Shown here piece after piece: positions 34,370 to 42,606 of a stretch of DNA of 64,000 bases. The DNA lies in the NCBI GenBank assembly GCA_017303615.1, contig JAFLCK010000019.1:1-64000 (forward strand), written 5' to 3'. The notes beneath the pieces were generated by a model that was given only the letters and a program-made list of their open reading frames with translations, had not been told where the DNA came from and did not search any database. The position numbers and the translations under genes were made by a program. The stretch comes from Obscuribacter phosphatis_A (GTDB lineage: Bacteria > Cyanobacteriota > Vampirovibrionia > Obscuribacterales > Obscuribacteraceae). The stretch's first letter is position 1; every line of letters begins with the position of its first letter.

Positions 34370-34546
34370 GCTGATCCAAGCCATCGATTCTTTATCGTAG
34401 CATGACTGCGCAGCAGCTCTTGGGATTGGCCCCGCTTGTTAACTCAGCTGTTTAATCTAAGGTCTGTGTGTCCGAAAGCACGTTAGGAAATGCGAACATT
34501 AGTGTGTTTGCTCGCTTGGAAACTCCCTTGTCTGTGGTTATTTAAG
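34370..34546. other. Gene-free stretch ahead of an orphan terminator
   Basis: There is no coding sequence between tRNA-Val and the strong terminator at 34547. The tRNA promoter must lie at its left end on the minus strand. On the plus strand it could be the body of a small RNA ending at the terminator, or the 3' tail of the aminotransferase transcript. No clear plus-strand promoter was found. Confidence 0.35.
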
Positions 34547-34591
34547 GACCCAAGCCAGCGCCGGCTTGGGTCTTCCTTGAATTTTTTTTTT
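34547..34591 (+). terminator. Intrinsic terminator with ten-base T run
   Basis: A perfect 10-bp stem gacccaagcc/ggcttgggtc with a six-base loop (34547-34572) is followed, after nine bases, by an uninterrupted run of ten T (34582-34591). The orientation is for plus-strand transcription. The nearest plus-strand gene ends 255 bases upstream, past an antisense tRNA. Confidence 0.75.
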
Positions 34592-34605
34592 GAAAGTTGA
34601 AGGGT

Positions 34606-34633
34606 AAAAATGAACCGATATCGGTTCATTTTT
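34606..34633. repeat. 28-bp perfect palindrome of the AACCGATATCGGTT family
   Basis: It is identical over 28 bases, plus the four preceding bases gggt, to the copy at the end of recG. The core is at 34613-34626. It lies between the plus-strand terminator and hutH and could terminate hutH transcription. Confidence 0.88.
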
Positions 34634-34730
34634 GCGTTGCGAATATCGTCATTTAAAAAGCGAGGTTGAAAGCGGTGATTGTCAAGGGGGGGGGCGCCCT
34701 TCGCAGAATCACAAATTACTAAAATGAAAA

Positions 34731-36365
34731 CTAGTTGAGTGGGCCAATCTCATCTTCTACGGCTTTCAAAAGCGAGCCGTCAATTAGTAGCTTCTCCACT
34801 TTCTCAATATCGAGACTGACCTGCCTATCCTTCATGAGAAAGTCAACATACTTCCTCACGTGGCTGTGAGCGGCTTCGACCCCGACGCCTGCCTTCAAGC
34901 GGTTCTTTAGTTTACAGCCTGGGACAAAGCCCTTAGAATCCCATTCCTTCGGCTTGTGATCAATCTGGGTGCGAGGGGAGCTGCCTTGGTCTATGTCTTC
35001 TTTCTCTACTCGTCCGGTTCTAAGGTCGAGAGCTTGACAGGCAATTAGAAGTTCGATAGCTAGTACTCGTCGTAAGTTGTCGAGGATGGTTTTTGCCTTT
35101 CTTGCAGCTATAGTGCCCATCGATACGTGGTCTTCTTGGTTGGCAGAAGTGGGAATCGAATCTACGCTGGCTGGATGGGCTAGTACTTTGTTCTCTGAAA
35201 CCAAGGCTGCTGCAGTGTATTGGGCGATCATATAGCCAGAATTGAGCCCGCCTTCTAAAGTAAGGAAGCCCGGTAGACCGTTCGATAGCGCAGGATTGAC
35301 TAATCTTTCGGCTCGTCTCTCTGAAATATTGGCTAGTTCTGCTAGAGCTATGCCGACATAGTCCATGGCCAGAGCCAAGGGCTGTCCGTGGAAATTGCCT
35401 CCAGATATGACTGCTCCGGCAAAAACCAAGGGATTATCAGTGGCAGAGTTGATTTCGATAGACAGAACTTCGCGGGCGTGCTTGAACGCTTGACGACTGG
35501 CGCCGTGCACTTGAGGCATGCATCGCAGGCTGTAGGCGTCTTGGACTAGAGGGCAGTCTTTGTGACTTTCCATTACTTCGCTCTCTTCCAATAGGTTCAT
35601 CAAATTAAGTGCTGAAGCCTTTTGTCCCGGATGTGGGCGCACATCGTGAATACATGCCAAAAAGGGTTTTTTTGAGCCCATCTGGGCCTCAAGCGTGACC
35701 GCGCCGACTATATCGGCTATTTTCGCCAGTTTCTCGGCCGCTAACAGGGTCATCGTTCCGACGGCGCTCATCACTTGGGTGCCGTTGGTCAGGGCTAGAC
35801 CTTCTTTGGCTTTGAGCACAACCGGCTTCAGTCCGGCTTTCTCGAGGGCAAGAGCGCCCGGCATTCGTTCGCCCCGAAAGAAAGCTTCGCCTTCTCCGGT
35901 CAGCACGAGGGCTAGATGGGAAAGTGGGGCAAGATCGCCCGAGGCTCCCACTGAACCTTGTTCCGGAATGACAGGATGAACACCGGCATTGAGCATGGCG
36001 ACAAGCAATTCCACCACCTCGGTTCTGATACCCGAGAAACCCTTGGCCAGAGCGTTTGCTCTCAGCAGGGTAATCGCTCTGACGATGTCTTCATTGAAGG
36101 GTGCTCCCACTCCGCAGCTATGCGAGGCTAGAAAGTTCTTTTGCAGTTCTTCGGCTGCTTCGGGGGCGATATAGACGTCTTTGAACTTGCCGAAACCGGT
36201 GGTGATGCCGTAAACCACTTCGCGACGCTCGAGAAATTCTTCCACAACTTTGCGAGAGTTTGAGAGCTGTTCGCGGGCTTGCTCTGACAGGTGCACGCTA
36301 TCGCGGTCGATTGAGACCTTTTCCACATCTTCCAGGCTGAGGGTGTGTCCGTCTAATTTGATCAT
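34731..36365 (-). CDS. hutH: Histidine ammonia-lyase
   Basis: This 544-residue enzyme deaminates histidine to urocanate. The MIO cofactor precursor Ala-Ser-Gly is in GSVGASGDLAPLSHLAL. The substrate-loop tyrosine is in VYGITTGFGKF, and conserved YSLRCMPQVHGA and FHGQPLALAMD follow. A good AAGGA ribosome site lies 9 bases before the ATG. No other hut gene is adjacent, so histidine use would need genes elsewhere. Tyrosine or phenylalanine ammonia-lyases share this fold; HutH is favoured by overall motif character. Between its stop and the upstream palindrome lies an unusual nine-base G run (34686-34694). Confidence 0.93.
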   Translation of the reverse strand: MIKLDGHTLSLEDVEKVSIDRDSVHLSEQAREQLSNSRKVVEEFLERREVVYGITTGFGKFKDVYIAPEAAEELQKNFLASHSCGVGAPFNEDIVRAITLLRANALAKGFSGIRTEVVELLVAMLNAGVHPVIPEQGSVGASGDLAPLSHLALVLTGEGEAFFRGERMPGALALEKAGLKPVVLKAKEGLALTNGTQVMSAVGTMTLLAAEKLAKIADIVGAVTLEAQMGSKKPFLACIHDVRPHPGQKASALNLMNLLEESEVMESHKDCPLVQDAYSLRCMPQVHGASRQAFKHAREVLSIEINSATDNPLVFAGAVISGGNFHGQPLALAMDYVGIALAELANISERRAERLVNPALSNGLPGFLTLEGGLNSGYMIAQYTAAALVSENKVLAHPASVDSIPTSANQEDHVSMGTIAARKAKTILDNLRRVLAIELLIACQALDLRTGRVEKEDIDQGSSPRTQIDHKPKEWDSKGFVPGCKLKNRLKAGVGVEAAHSHVRKYVDFLMKDRQVSLDIEKVEKLLIDGSLLKAVEDEIGPLN

Positions 36366-36577
36366 GCTCGGTAGTCCTTAGAGAGAGAAGAAGCATAGCT
36401 AATACAAGGCGGAGACATTATTAAGCGGAACAAAGGTAAAGTTGCTTCGTCCATCCTAAATTGACGCTATCCAGACTAATACTACTAACTTGTCTGTTAC
36501 CTGCGTATTTGCGCGGCTCAGGCGGGCGGCTGATTGACTCAGGTGGTAGAATTGGTGAGAGAATGAGGGGCTTTTTT

Positions 36578-38635
36578 ATGACTGGAGCCAGCTTTAACAA
36601 AGCGCAGAGCCGTTATGTTCCGTCGAGGCGGGTTCATAGTCTGGTTTTTGCTCTTGCTTTGACCGCTTCTCTCGGGCTTAGTTTCGCTTCATCATCCGAA
36701 TGTCTGGCTAGTGTCGGCGGAGATCCCCGGCTCTCTAAGTTGGAAGTGAAATTCTTCAAACATCAATATCCCAAGGATAGTGATGATGTTCGTCTGGAAC
36801 GACTTGAAAAGATGGTCTTCGGAGAGGCCCGCACTGGCGCCGATACTGATCGTTTGAAAGCGCTTGCCGATACTGTGCCTAATCTAGACTCTGTCAGTCT
36901 TGCTGATGATGACCAAGGTAACGGTTCTCCCTCTTCTTCCTCTTCTTCCTCTCGGAGCAGTGCCGCTTCTTCCGGCACCGGCTCATCTCGAAGCGGTTCC
37001 GGTTCTTCCGGGTCCTCTTCTTTTAGTTCTCGTGGTAGTGTCGCCGGTGGTGGCTCGCTCGATATTACCGAGAAAGCCGCTGCCAATTCAGGTGCTGATT
37101 CAGGTGCCAACTCTAGTAAGATAGGCTCCCAAGTTTTGTCCGGTGAGTCCAAGTATCCTGCCGTCACGGCTCTCGAGCAGTCGGTCTTTAATAGAGACTT
37201 TGCCGGAGAGCCTGTCGGCGATAGGCTCAATAGGCTGGAAACAAAGGTTTTCGGCAAACCATCGCGCTTTACCGACTTATCGGAGAGGGTGGATGCGCTC
37301 AAGGAAAAGACCCGCGTCGACGTGGCTCGTAAAGCGCCGCCGGGCAGCGACTGGGTGGAAGACGACGATGACGAGGGCAGTTATCCTCCTCCTCGCCAAG
37401 CCGCAGCGCCTCGAGAACCGGTGCCGCGCACCGACGGTGACGACGGCAAGAGTTTCAGTGGACGCGATCTGCGTAAAGATATGATGAAGGCCTTCGGCAG
37501 CTCCTATCCTTCGGGAAATATGGGAGGAGGCAGTGGTTCTTACGGCATGGGTTCAGGCGGCGGCTCCTCTTCTTTTGGCTCCTCTTCGTCTTTTGGTTCT
37601 CGATCTGGTTCATCGGGTATGGGCTCAGGCGGCGGTTTTTCGGGGGGCAGTTTCTCCAGCCGTAGAGGTGGCTCCAGTGCTGGCGTCGGTCTAATAGACC
37701 CCGAGGACGACATGCCCGCCACCGCTCCGTCGCGCCGCGGCATGGCGTCCGCCCCGCCACCTGCAAATGGTGGTGGTGACAGACCAGATGCACCGATGAT
37801 GGGCGCTGTCGGCATCAATCAAAAGGTATCCTCACTAGAGACCGCCGTGCTTGGTCAAAATTACAGTAAAGATCCTTTGATCGAGCGAGTGGCTAGGCTT
37901 GAAAAGACTGTCTTGCCCAAGCAAGCCGAAGCCAACGCCAGTCTCAGCCTGCCCGAGCGCGTCTCAAAGCTGCTTGAGAAAGTGCCGATATCCGGCGCTC
38001 AGACGGCTTCCAATGGACGCGGTCGTTCTAAGCCCAAGGCTCGTCGCGATGACTTTGACGACTTTGAAGACGATATGGATATGGGCACCGGATTTGGTAC
38101 TATGTCCAGCGGTATGTCGGGTGCTATGTCTTCCGGCGGAGGCATTGCTTCCGGTATGTCTGGGCAGATGGGGGCACGCCCCGGCGGCTTGTCCAAGATA
38201 GTCAATTCTATCGGAAACCTACTTGGTTCTGGTTACGTGAGCGGCTATGCCGTGCCGGGCGGCACTATGGTGCGTGACCCCAGCACCGGCTTCATGATCG
38301 ACACCATGACCGGCAACATGATTAACCCTACTACCGGTGCCGTTGTCGGTCGGACCACAGCCATTCCCGGTGCCATGCCCGGCACTATGCCCGGTGTCAT
38401 GCCTGGTACTATACCCGGTGTCATTCCTGGTGCCACTGTTATGCCTTCCTATCCTTACGGCTCGGCTTATCCTTATGGTTCATACGGCACTGGATTTGGC
38501 ATGCCCTACGGCGGTTATAACAGCTTTAACAATGGCTTTTCGCCCTATGGCATAGGCGGCTCTGGTATCAGATTTGGTACTGGCGGTTTTGGTCTGGGTA
38601 CAGGTGGTATCCGCTTCGGAGGCGGTTGGCCTTAG
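36578..38635 (+). CDS. Ser/Gly-rich secreted protein with LExxVFG repeats
   Basis: From the ATG chosen here (GAGGGG lies 7 bases ahead) the protein has 685 residues. A signal peptide (LVFALALTASLGLSFASS) is followed by three copies of a helical module of about 50 residues: LEVKFFKHQYPKDSDDVRLE with RLEKMVFGEA, LEQSVFNRDFAGEPVGDRLN with RLETKVFGKP, and LETAVLGQNYSKDPLIERVA with RLEKTVL. The modules are separated by long Ser/Gly/Arg low-complexity linkers. The C-terminus is Gly/Pro/Met/Tyr-rich with a PG(A/T/V)MPG-type repeat. It resembles an envelope or matrix protein; no enzyme is visible. A longer TTG start at 36461 is possible but less likely. Confidence 0.68.
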   Translation: MTGASFNKAQSRYVPSRRVHSLVFALALTASLGLSFASSSECLASVGGDPRLSKLEVKFFKHQYPKDSDDVRLERLEKMVFGEARTGADTDRLKALADTVPNLDSVSLADDDQGNGSPSSSSSSSRSSAASSGTGSSRSGSGSSGSSSFSSRGSVAGGGSLDITEKAAANSGADSGANSSKIGSQVLSGESKYPAVTALEQSVFNRDFAGEPVGDRLNRLETKVFGKPSRFTDLSERVDALKEKTRVDVARKAPPGSDWVEDDDDEGSYPPPRQAAAPREPVPRTDGDDGKSFSGRDLRKDMMKAFGSSYPSGNMGGGSGSYGMGSGGGSSSFGSSSSFGSRSGSSGMGSGGGFSGGSFSSRRGGSSAGVGLIDPEDDMPATAPSRRGMASAPPPANGGGDRPDAPMMGAVGINQKVSSLETAVLGQNYSKDPLIERVARLEKTVLPKQAEANASLSLPERVSKLLEKVPISGAQTASNGRGRSKPKARRDDFDDFEDDMDMGTGFGTMSSGMSGAMSSGGGIASGMSGQMGARPGGLSKIVNSIGNLLGSGYVSGYAVPGGTMVRDPSTGFMIDTMTGNMINPTTGAVVGRTTAIPGAMPGTMPGVMPGTIPGVIPGATVMPSYPYGSAYPYGSYGTGFGMPYGGYNSFNNGFSPYGIGGSGIRFGTGGFGLGTGGIRFGGGWP

Positions 38636-39577
38636 TTGCTTCTGGTAATTGGCGGTACTGGGTTTCTAGGCAGTAAGGTGGTGGAGCTTTTGCTTCAGCA
38701 AAAGTATCCGATTAGGCTTCTCACTAGGGGGGCTGGGGATTGGAAGACTTCCAATCTTTCGCACTATCGCAAGAAAGGCATTGAGGTGGTGGTCGGCCCT
38801 CTAGAAGACGATGAAGTTTTGTCGAAGGCTGTCGACGGCGCCACTTGTGTAATCAATATTTCAGGTAGCTTTCAGCTTGTCTCTAGTCACCGCGATAGCT
38901 CTTACGAGTATCTCAATACTCTGCTTGTAGAAAAGCTCATACATCTTTGCCATGAGTACAAAGTGCAGCGCTTTTTGCATGTCAGTTGTCTCGGTGCTCG
39001 CGAAGAGAGTGATTGCAGTTATCTAGCCAGCAAGAGTGAAGGCGAGGCGCTCTTGCGCGAGACCGAGCTTTATTGGACGGTCTTTAGACCATCTTATATG
39101 TTCGGCGAGCGCTTTCCTTTTATCGAGATGCTGGCACCTATTATTACTTTCAAGCCCTTTCTTGCCGTTGTCGGCAGTGGTCTCAATCGCATACAGCCAG
39201 TGCTTGTGGACGACGTGGCCCAAGCGGTGGTGTCGTCAATTTATAACCGTGAGACAGTGCAGCAGATTTTTGATATTGGTGGTCCAGTCGATTATTCTTT
39301 TGTGGAACTGTTGCAGATGGTGCGCGATGAATTTGGTATTGCTGGTTCGGTGATGACCTTACCCAGTCAGCTATCTGGGCGGGTCTTCGATATGGTCAAG
39401 AATGTTTTGCCGAAGAACACGCTCAATCTTGAACTGGCGCATTTGCTCATCGCCGATTCTTTTAGCGAAGACAACAGAGCGCGTGCTTTCTTCCAGTTGT
39501 CAGATACCTATATCGAAGACTATTTGCCCACCATTGTTGAGACAATTCAAGCTGCGAGAAAGAAACTCAATAAGTAA
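38636..39577 (+). CDS. Atypical SDR NAD(P)-binding protein
   Basis: This 313-residue Rossmann protein starts directly with LLVIGGTGFLGSKVVELLL, the GGTGFxG motif of atypical (NDUFA9/NmrA-like) short-chain dehydrogenases. A conserved SCLGA strand end (VSCLGAREES) and the YLASKSEGEALL helix, in the position of the Y-x3-K motif (here Y-x3-K as YLASK), follow. The YMFGE and DVAQAV motifs are typical of the NDUFA9-like group, which binds NADPH and often acts in electron-transport assembly or ubiquinone or quinone biology. The TTG start follows the previous stop with no gap, so translation is probably coupled. Confidence 0.8.
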   Translation: MLLVIGGTGFLGSKVVELLLQQKYPIRLLTRGAGDWKTSNLSHYRKKGIEVVVGPLEDDEVLSKAVDGATCVINISGSFQLVSSHRDSSYEYLNTLLVEKLIHLCHEYKVQRFLHVSCLGAREESDCSYLASKSEGEALLRETELYWTVFRPSYMFGERFPFIEMLAPIITFKPFLAVVGSGLNRIQPVLVDDVAQAVVSSIYNRETVQQIFDIGGPVDYSFVELLQMVRDEFGIAGSVMTLPSQLSGRVFDMVKNVLPKNTLNLELAHLLIADSFSEDNRARAFFQLSDTYIEDYLPTIVETIQAARKKLNK

Positions 39578-39665
39578 GTCTCAATCAATGAGTATTGCTT
39601 GCAAATGTGCTAACTTTGTCTCCATTAATTGATTGTCTATTCTGGAATCTTGTGAGGGTTCTTTC

Positions 39666-40007
39666 ATGATTAAACTGAGCAAGCCTGTTCAGCTTCTTCA
39701 ATGGGGTGAAGGTACAAATACCACCAATCAACGCTGGATCGAAGTGGGTAAGGGGCGTATTGTCGGCAACCCGCGCAGACAGGACGGCGTCACCGATGTG
39801 GTGATTGTGCTTGATGGTTCCCTCAGTAAGATTGATGCCAAGCGCGAAACAGACTTTGTCAAGATCATGCAGCAGGGCGAAGGCATGACTCCCCGCGCCG
39901 CGCGATGGGGCGAGGTTGCCATGGGTACCCTCAAGAGTGTTTCTTCAAGCGGTGGCCAAACCCTTGTTACTATCGCTGTCAAAGCTGCCACCAAGGTCGG
40001 ACCTTAA
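39666..40007 (+). CDS. Small unknown conserved-looking protein
   Basis: From the ATG with a good GAGGG site 7 bases ahead, the protein has 113 residues. It is soluble, without signal or membrane helix, and mostly beta/alpha in look: WIEVGKGRIVGNPRRQDG, VTDVVIVLDGSLSKI, MTPRAARWGEVAMGTL. No family was recognised. It lies 88 bases after the SDR gene and converges on the SRPBCC gene. A perfect 12-bp dyad ctaagcgcttag lies just after the stop (40016-40027). Confidence 0.6.
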   Translation: MIKLSKPVQLLQWGEGTNTTNQRWIEVGKGRIVGNPRRQDGVTDVVIVLDGSLSKIDAKRETDFVKIMQQGEGMTPRAARWGEVAMGTLKSVSSSGGQTLVTIAVKAATKVGP

Positions 40008-40067
40008 GAGCATATCTAAGCGCTTAGCGAAGAAATTATCAAATTATCTAGTAACTTAACTAATAAC

Positions 40068-40805
40068 TTAGCGAGCCGCTTGCTTGCTTCGTCTTTCATA
40101 CTCTTGATCGAGGGTCTGTTTAACTCCTGCGATTATTTCTTTTTGCACCATCTTTAGAGCCCAGCTGGCAACCGGTCTTGGTATTGCCGGTCCTGGATCT
40201 ATTTCGAGTGAATACTTGACAAGGCAGTGTTTGCCATCGTTTACCGGAATGAGCTTCCACTCGCCATAGGCAGACTTGAAGGTACCGTCCAGCATCCGCC
40301 AACGAATCAATTCAGGTTTGGCGCCGATTTCATTGACTGTGTGCTGGCAAGTTTCGCGCACAAACATCTGTGGCTTCAGCTCGGTTTCAAGATAAACCTG
40401 GTCGCCGGTGCGCTTTATTATTTTGCACGAGGACATGCGGGGGAAAAGCTTTGGATATGACAAAAAGTCGGTGAGGCTGTCCCAGACAAAATCGCGAGGG
40501 GCCTTGATAGTCGCTTCGACAGTTGCCCTTGACAGCCTGGTGTTGGTCTCGCCCTCTTTCTTATTGCTATTGACTTGGGGCTTTTTGAGGAAGGGAAAAA
40601 TAGAAGCATCAGCCACTGCGTCTACTTTGATGGAGTCGTTGATAGTTTTTACTTCAGTATTGAGCGCGGTTTTATCGACGTTTTGAGCTTCGACCCCGAC
40701 GCCAAGCAAAGTAAGCCCAGCGGAAAAAACGACAATAAAGCCAGCCTGGCGCATAGTCCGACCCGCTCTCTCTTTTCTATTAGGCTGCAGTTTTGACTTG
40801 TGCAT
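40068..40805 (-). CDS. Exported SRPBCC/START-like lipid-binding protein
   Basis: The 245-residue protein has an N-terminal signal or anchor (AGFIVVFSAGLTLLGVGVEAQ) and a C-terminal SRPBCC fold. The fold shows the ATIKAPRDFVWDSLTDFLSY strand-helix start, FPRMSSCKII, WRMLDGTFKSAYGEWKLIP and a long last helix. The family forms hydrophobic pockets for lipids or polyketides. It lies 9 bases downstream of lnt and has its own ribosome site (aggaaa 5 bases before ATG), so the two are in one operon. A role in envelope lipid handling is plausible from context. Confidence 0.78.
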   Translation of the reverse strand: MHKSKLQPNRKERAGRTMRQAGFIVVFSAGLTLLGVGVEAQNVDKTALNTEVKTINDSIKVDAVADASIFPFLKKPQVNSNKKEGETNTRLSRATVEATIKAPRDFVWDSLTDFLSYPKLFPRMSSCKIIKRTGDQVYLETELKPQMFVRETCQHTVNEIGAKPELIRWRMLDGTFKSAYGEWKLIPVNDGKHCLVKYSLEIDPGPAIPRPVASWALKMVQKEIIAGVKQTLDQEYERRSKQAAR

Positions 40806-40814
40806 TGTTTCCTA

Positions 40815-42482
40815 TTATCTGTACCACAAGGCAAAAGGAGTCAGTCGACTATTTAATTGCACTTCGCCGCAAACAACCTTGCTTTCATTTTGTTGTTTGT
40901 ACTCTGCTATTGTACCTCTTGGATCAATTAGGGCAGAAGGTCCAGTATTTGCTGCAAAAATAAGCGATCGTCTGTTTTCGACAGCGCGAAAGACTGAAAA
41001 GGCGAGCATCTGTCTGCCGCAGTCCGACTGGTGAAACCAAGCCAGGTCGGAAATATTTACAAGCAATTGGGCGCCTTCGCGGCAAGTTGCGGCAGTTAAC
41101 TCGGGTGAAATACATTCGAAACAGATCAAAGGTCCGGCTTTAACCGAATTTAGTGAAATCAAACCGGCTTGCTTGCCGGCCATAAAGCCCGAGCCGGAGG
41201 GAGTGTTGGTCCAGCGTCTCACCCATTCAGGCATATATTGCACAAACAGTGGGGTGTATTCTCCGAGGGGCACAAGAAAGCGCTTGTGGTAGATTTCAGC
41301 CCTAAGTCCGCTGCTGGTCACCCCGAAAGCGGCATTATACGGATGCCCTACCGCTGGTCTATCCATAGCACCCGCTAGAATATCGGTCTTGCGCTCCAGG
41401 GCTTCTTTCTTGAGCCATTCCATAGTGGTGGGGCTTTCTTGAATATAGACCGGAAGCGCCCCTTCGGGTAAGACTGTCAGGGCATTTTCGCAGTCTTTAC
41501 CGGCTGTTTTGAAAAGTAGTTTGTAGCGTTCGATGATTTCGGGCAGTTCAATCTTGCCTCCGGTCGCCGACTTCTGCATGTCTATATTGATGGAACCTTC
41601 CAGCACAGCCACTTTCAGGGGGCGATTCGTCTTGAGATTGGAGCCTTCCACAAGACCGGGGGTGATATAAGCTCCGAGCAAAAGGATGGTGCCCAAGCAG
41701 TAGTAGTAAGCGGTGTCCTTGTTTTCGGCGAAAAGTTTTTCGACAGCCAGAGGCTTGATGAAATTGGCTAGAAGTGAGGCGATAGCCAGGTTAGCGGTGA
41801 CGATTAGATAAGCCAGACCGATGCCGCCGAATACCGAGGCTCCCTGAATGAGCATGTTCTGGCGGTATTGGCTGTATTCAATCATTGGCCAAGGGACCCC
41901 GAGTAGGTCGGGGCTGTTGCCAATCTTGTTCATGACCAAGACATAGATAAGCGGTACAACGCTGAGCATTGGTAGTTGCCACTTGCTCTTGCTGTTTTCT
42001 TGAGACTCACTTTGCTTAGGTGTAAAACCTGCGCAAAAGGGCATTTTGCCGACAATTACAGAAAATATTCCAAAAAGCAGTGCTTGTTGGCCTGAAACCA
42101 ATAACCAGGCAAGCACGCTCAAGCCTAGTCCGGTCAGCCCGGGGAAGCCCATCCAGTCAAGCGGCGCCAGGTTCAAATACCAGTGCAGATAAACTAAGCT
42201 ATAGCCTAGACCAAAGCAAAATCCAGTGCCAGCCAGCTTGAATATCGATCTGGTGGAAAAAATCGATAAAAAGAGTGGTACCAGCCCGAACCAAGCCAAG
42301 TACCACTGTTCGAAACCTGGACAGGATAGACCAAGAACGGCTCCACTTGCCAGATGGAAGAGGGGATTTTGCATGAAGGCGGGCAGGCCGGAGGCATTTC
42401 CCTTCTGGCTTGGTGCCGAGGGGCTTGTCTTGCCTGCTTTTCTTGCAGTTTTATTTGGCTTGGTTAGCTGGGCCTGGGGCAT
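40815..42482 (-). CDS. lnt: Apolipoprotein N-acyltransferase
   Basis: This 555-residue protein has about seven transmembrane helices and a periplasmic nitrilase-fold domain. The catalytic triad is visible: Glu in TVLPEGALP, Lys in HKRFLVPLGEYTP and Cys in LICFECISPEL. Lnt adds the third acyl chain to lipoproteins, which fits the several lipobox proteins in this window and a diderm envelope. The N-terminus is a 35-residue Lys/Ser/Pro-rich extension. It is 124 bases downstream of recA, with a strong hairpin between, and overlaps no gene. Confidence 0.93.
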   Translation of the reverse strand: MPQAQLTKPNKTARKAGKTSPSAPSQKGNASGLPAFMQNPLFHLASGAVLGLSCPGFEQWYLAWFGLVPLFLSIFSTRSIFKLAGTGFCFGLGYSLVYLHWYLNLAPLDWMGFPGLTGLGLSVLAWLLVSGQQALLFGIFSVIVGKMPFCAGFTPKQSESQENSKSKWQLPMLSVVPLIYVLVMNKIGNSPDLLGVPWPMIEYSQYRQNMLIQGASVFGGIGLAYLIVTANLAIASLLANFIKPLAVEKLFAENKDTAYYYCLGTILLLGAYITPGLVEGSNLKTNRPLKVAVLEGSINIDMQKSATGGKIELPEIIERYKLLFKTAGKDCENALTVLPEGALPVYIQESPTTMEWLKKEALERKTDILAGAMDRPAVGHPYNAAFGVTSSGLRAEIYHKRFLVPLGEYTPLFVQYMPEWVRRWTNTPSGSGFMAGKQAGLISLNSVKAGPLICFECISPELTAATCREGAQLLVNISDLAWFHQSDCGRQMLAFSVFRAVENRRSLIFAANTGPSALIDPRGTIAEYKQQNESKVVCGEVQLNSRLTPFALWYR

Positions 42483-42520
42483 CTTTTACTTTTGCTTTTG
42501 CATGAATAAACTGTCTAGAT

Positions 42521-42557
42521 AGCAAATTGGAGTGATCGAAATCACTCCAATATTGCT
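42521..42557. terminator. Strong hairpin between recA and lnt
   Basis: A perfect 10-bp stem ttggagtgat/atcactccaa with tetraloop cgaa (42527-42550) is extended by agcaa/ttgct around one bulge. It lies 50 bases after the recA stop on the minus strand. No T run follows on that strand, so it may stabilise mRNA or serve as an operator-like dyad instead of terminating. Confidence 0.5.
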
Positions 42558-42606
42558 TTACATCTTAATTCTTAGAGCCGACTGTGCGGCCTGAATTATC
42601 AGTTTA

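Noticed and set aside
34681..34700. aaggg...ccctt around the G9 run as a terminator of hutH
   Set aside because: The stem is only five pairs, the loop is homopolymeric and no T run follows on the minus strand.
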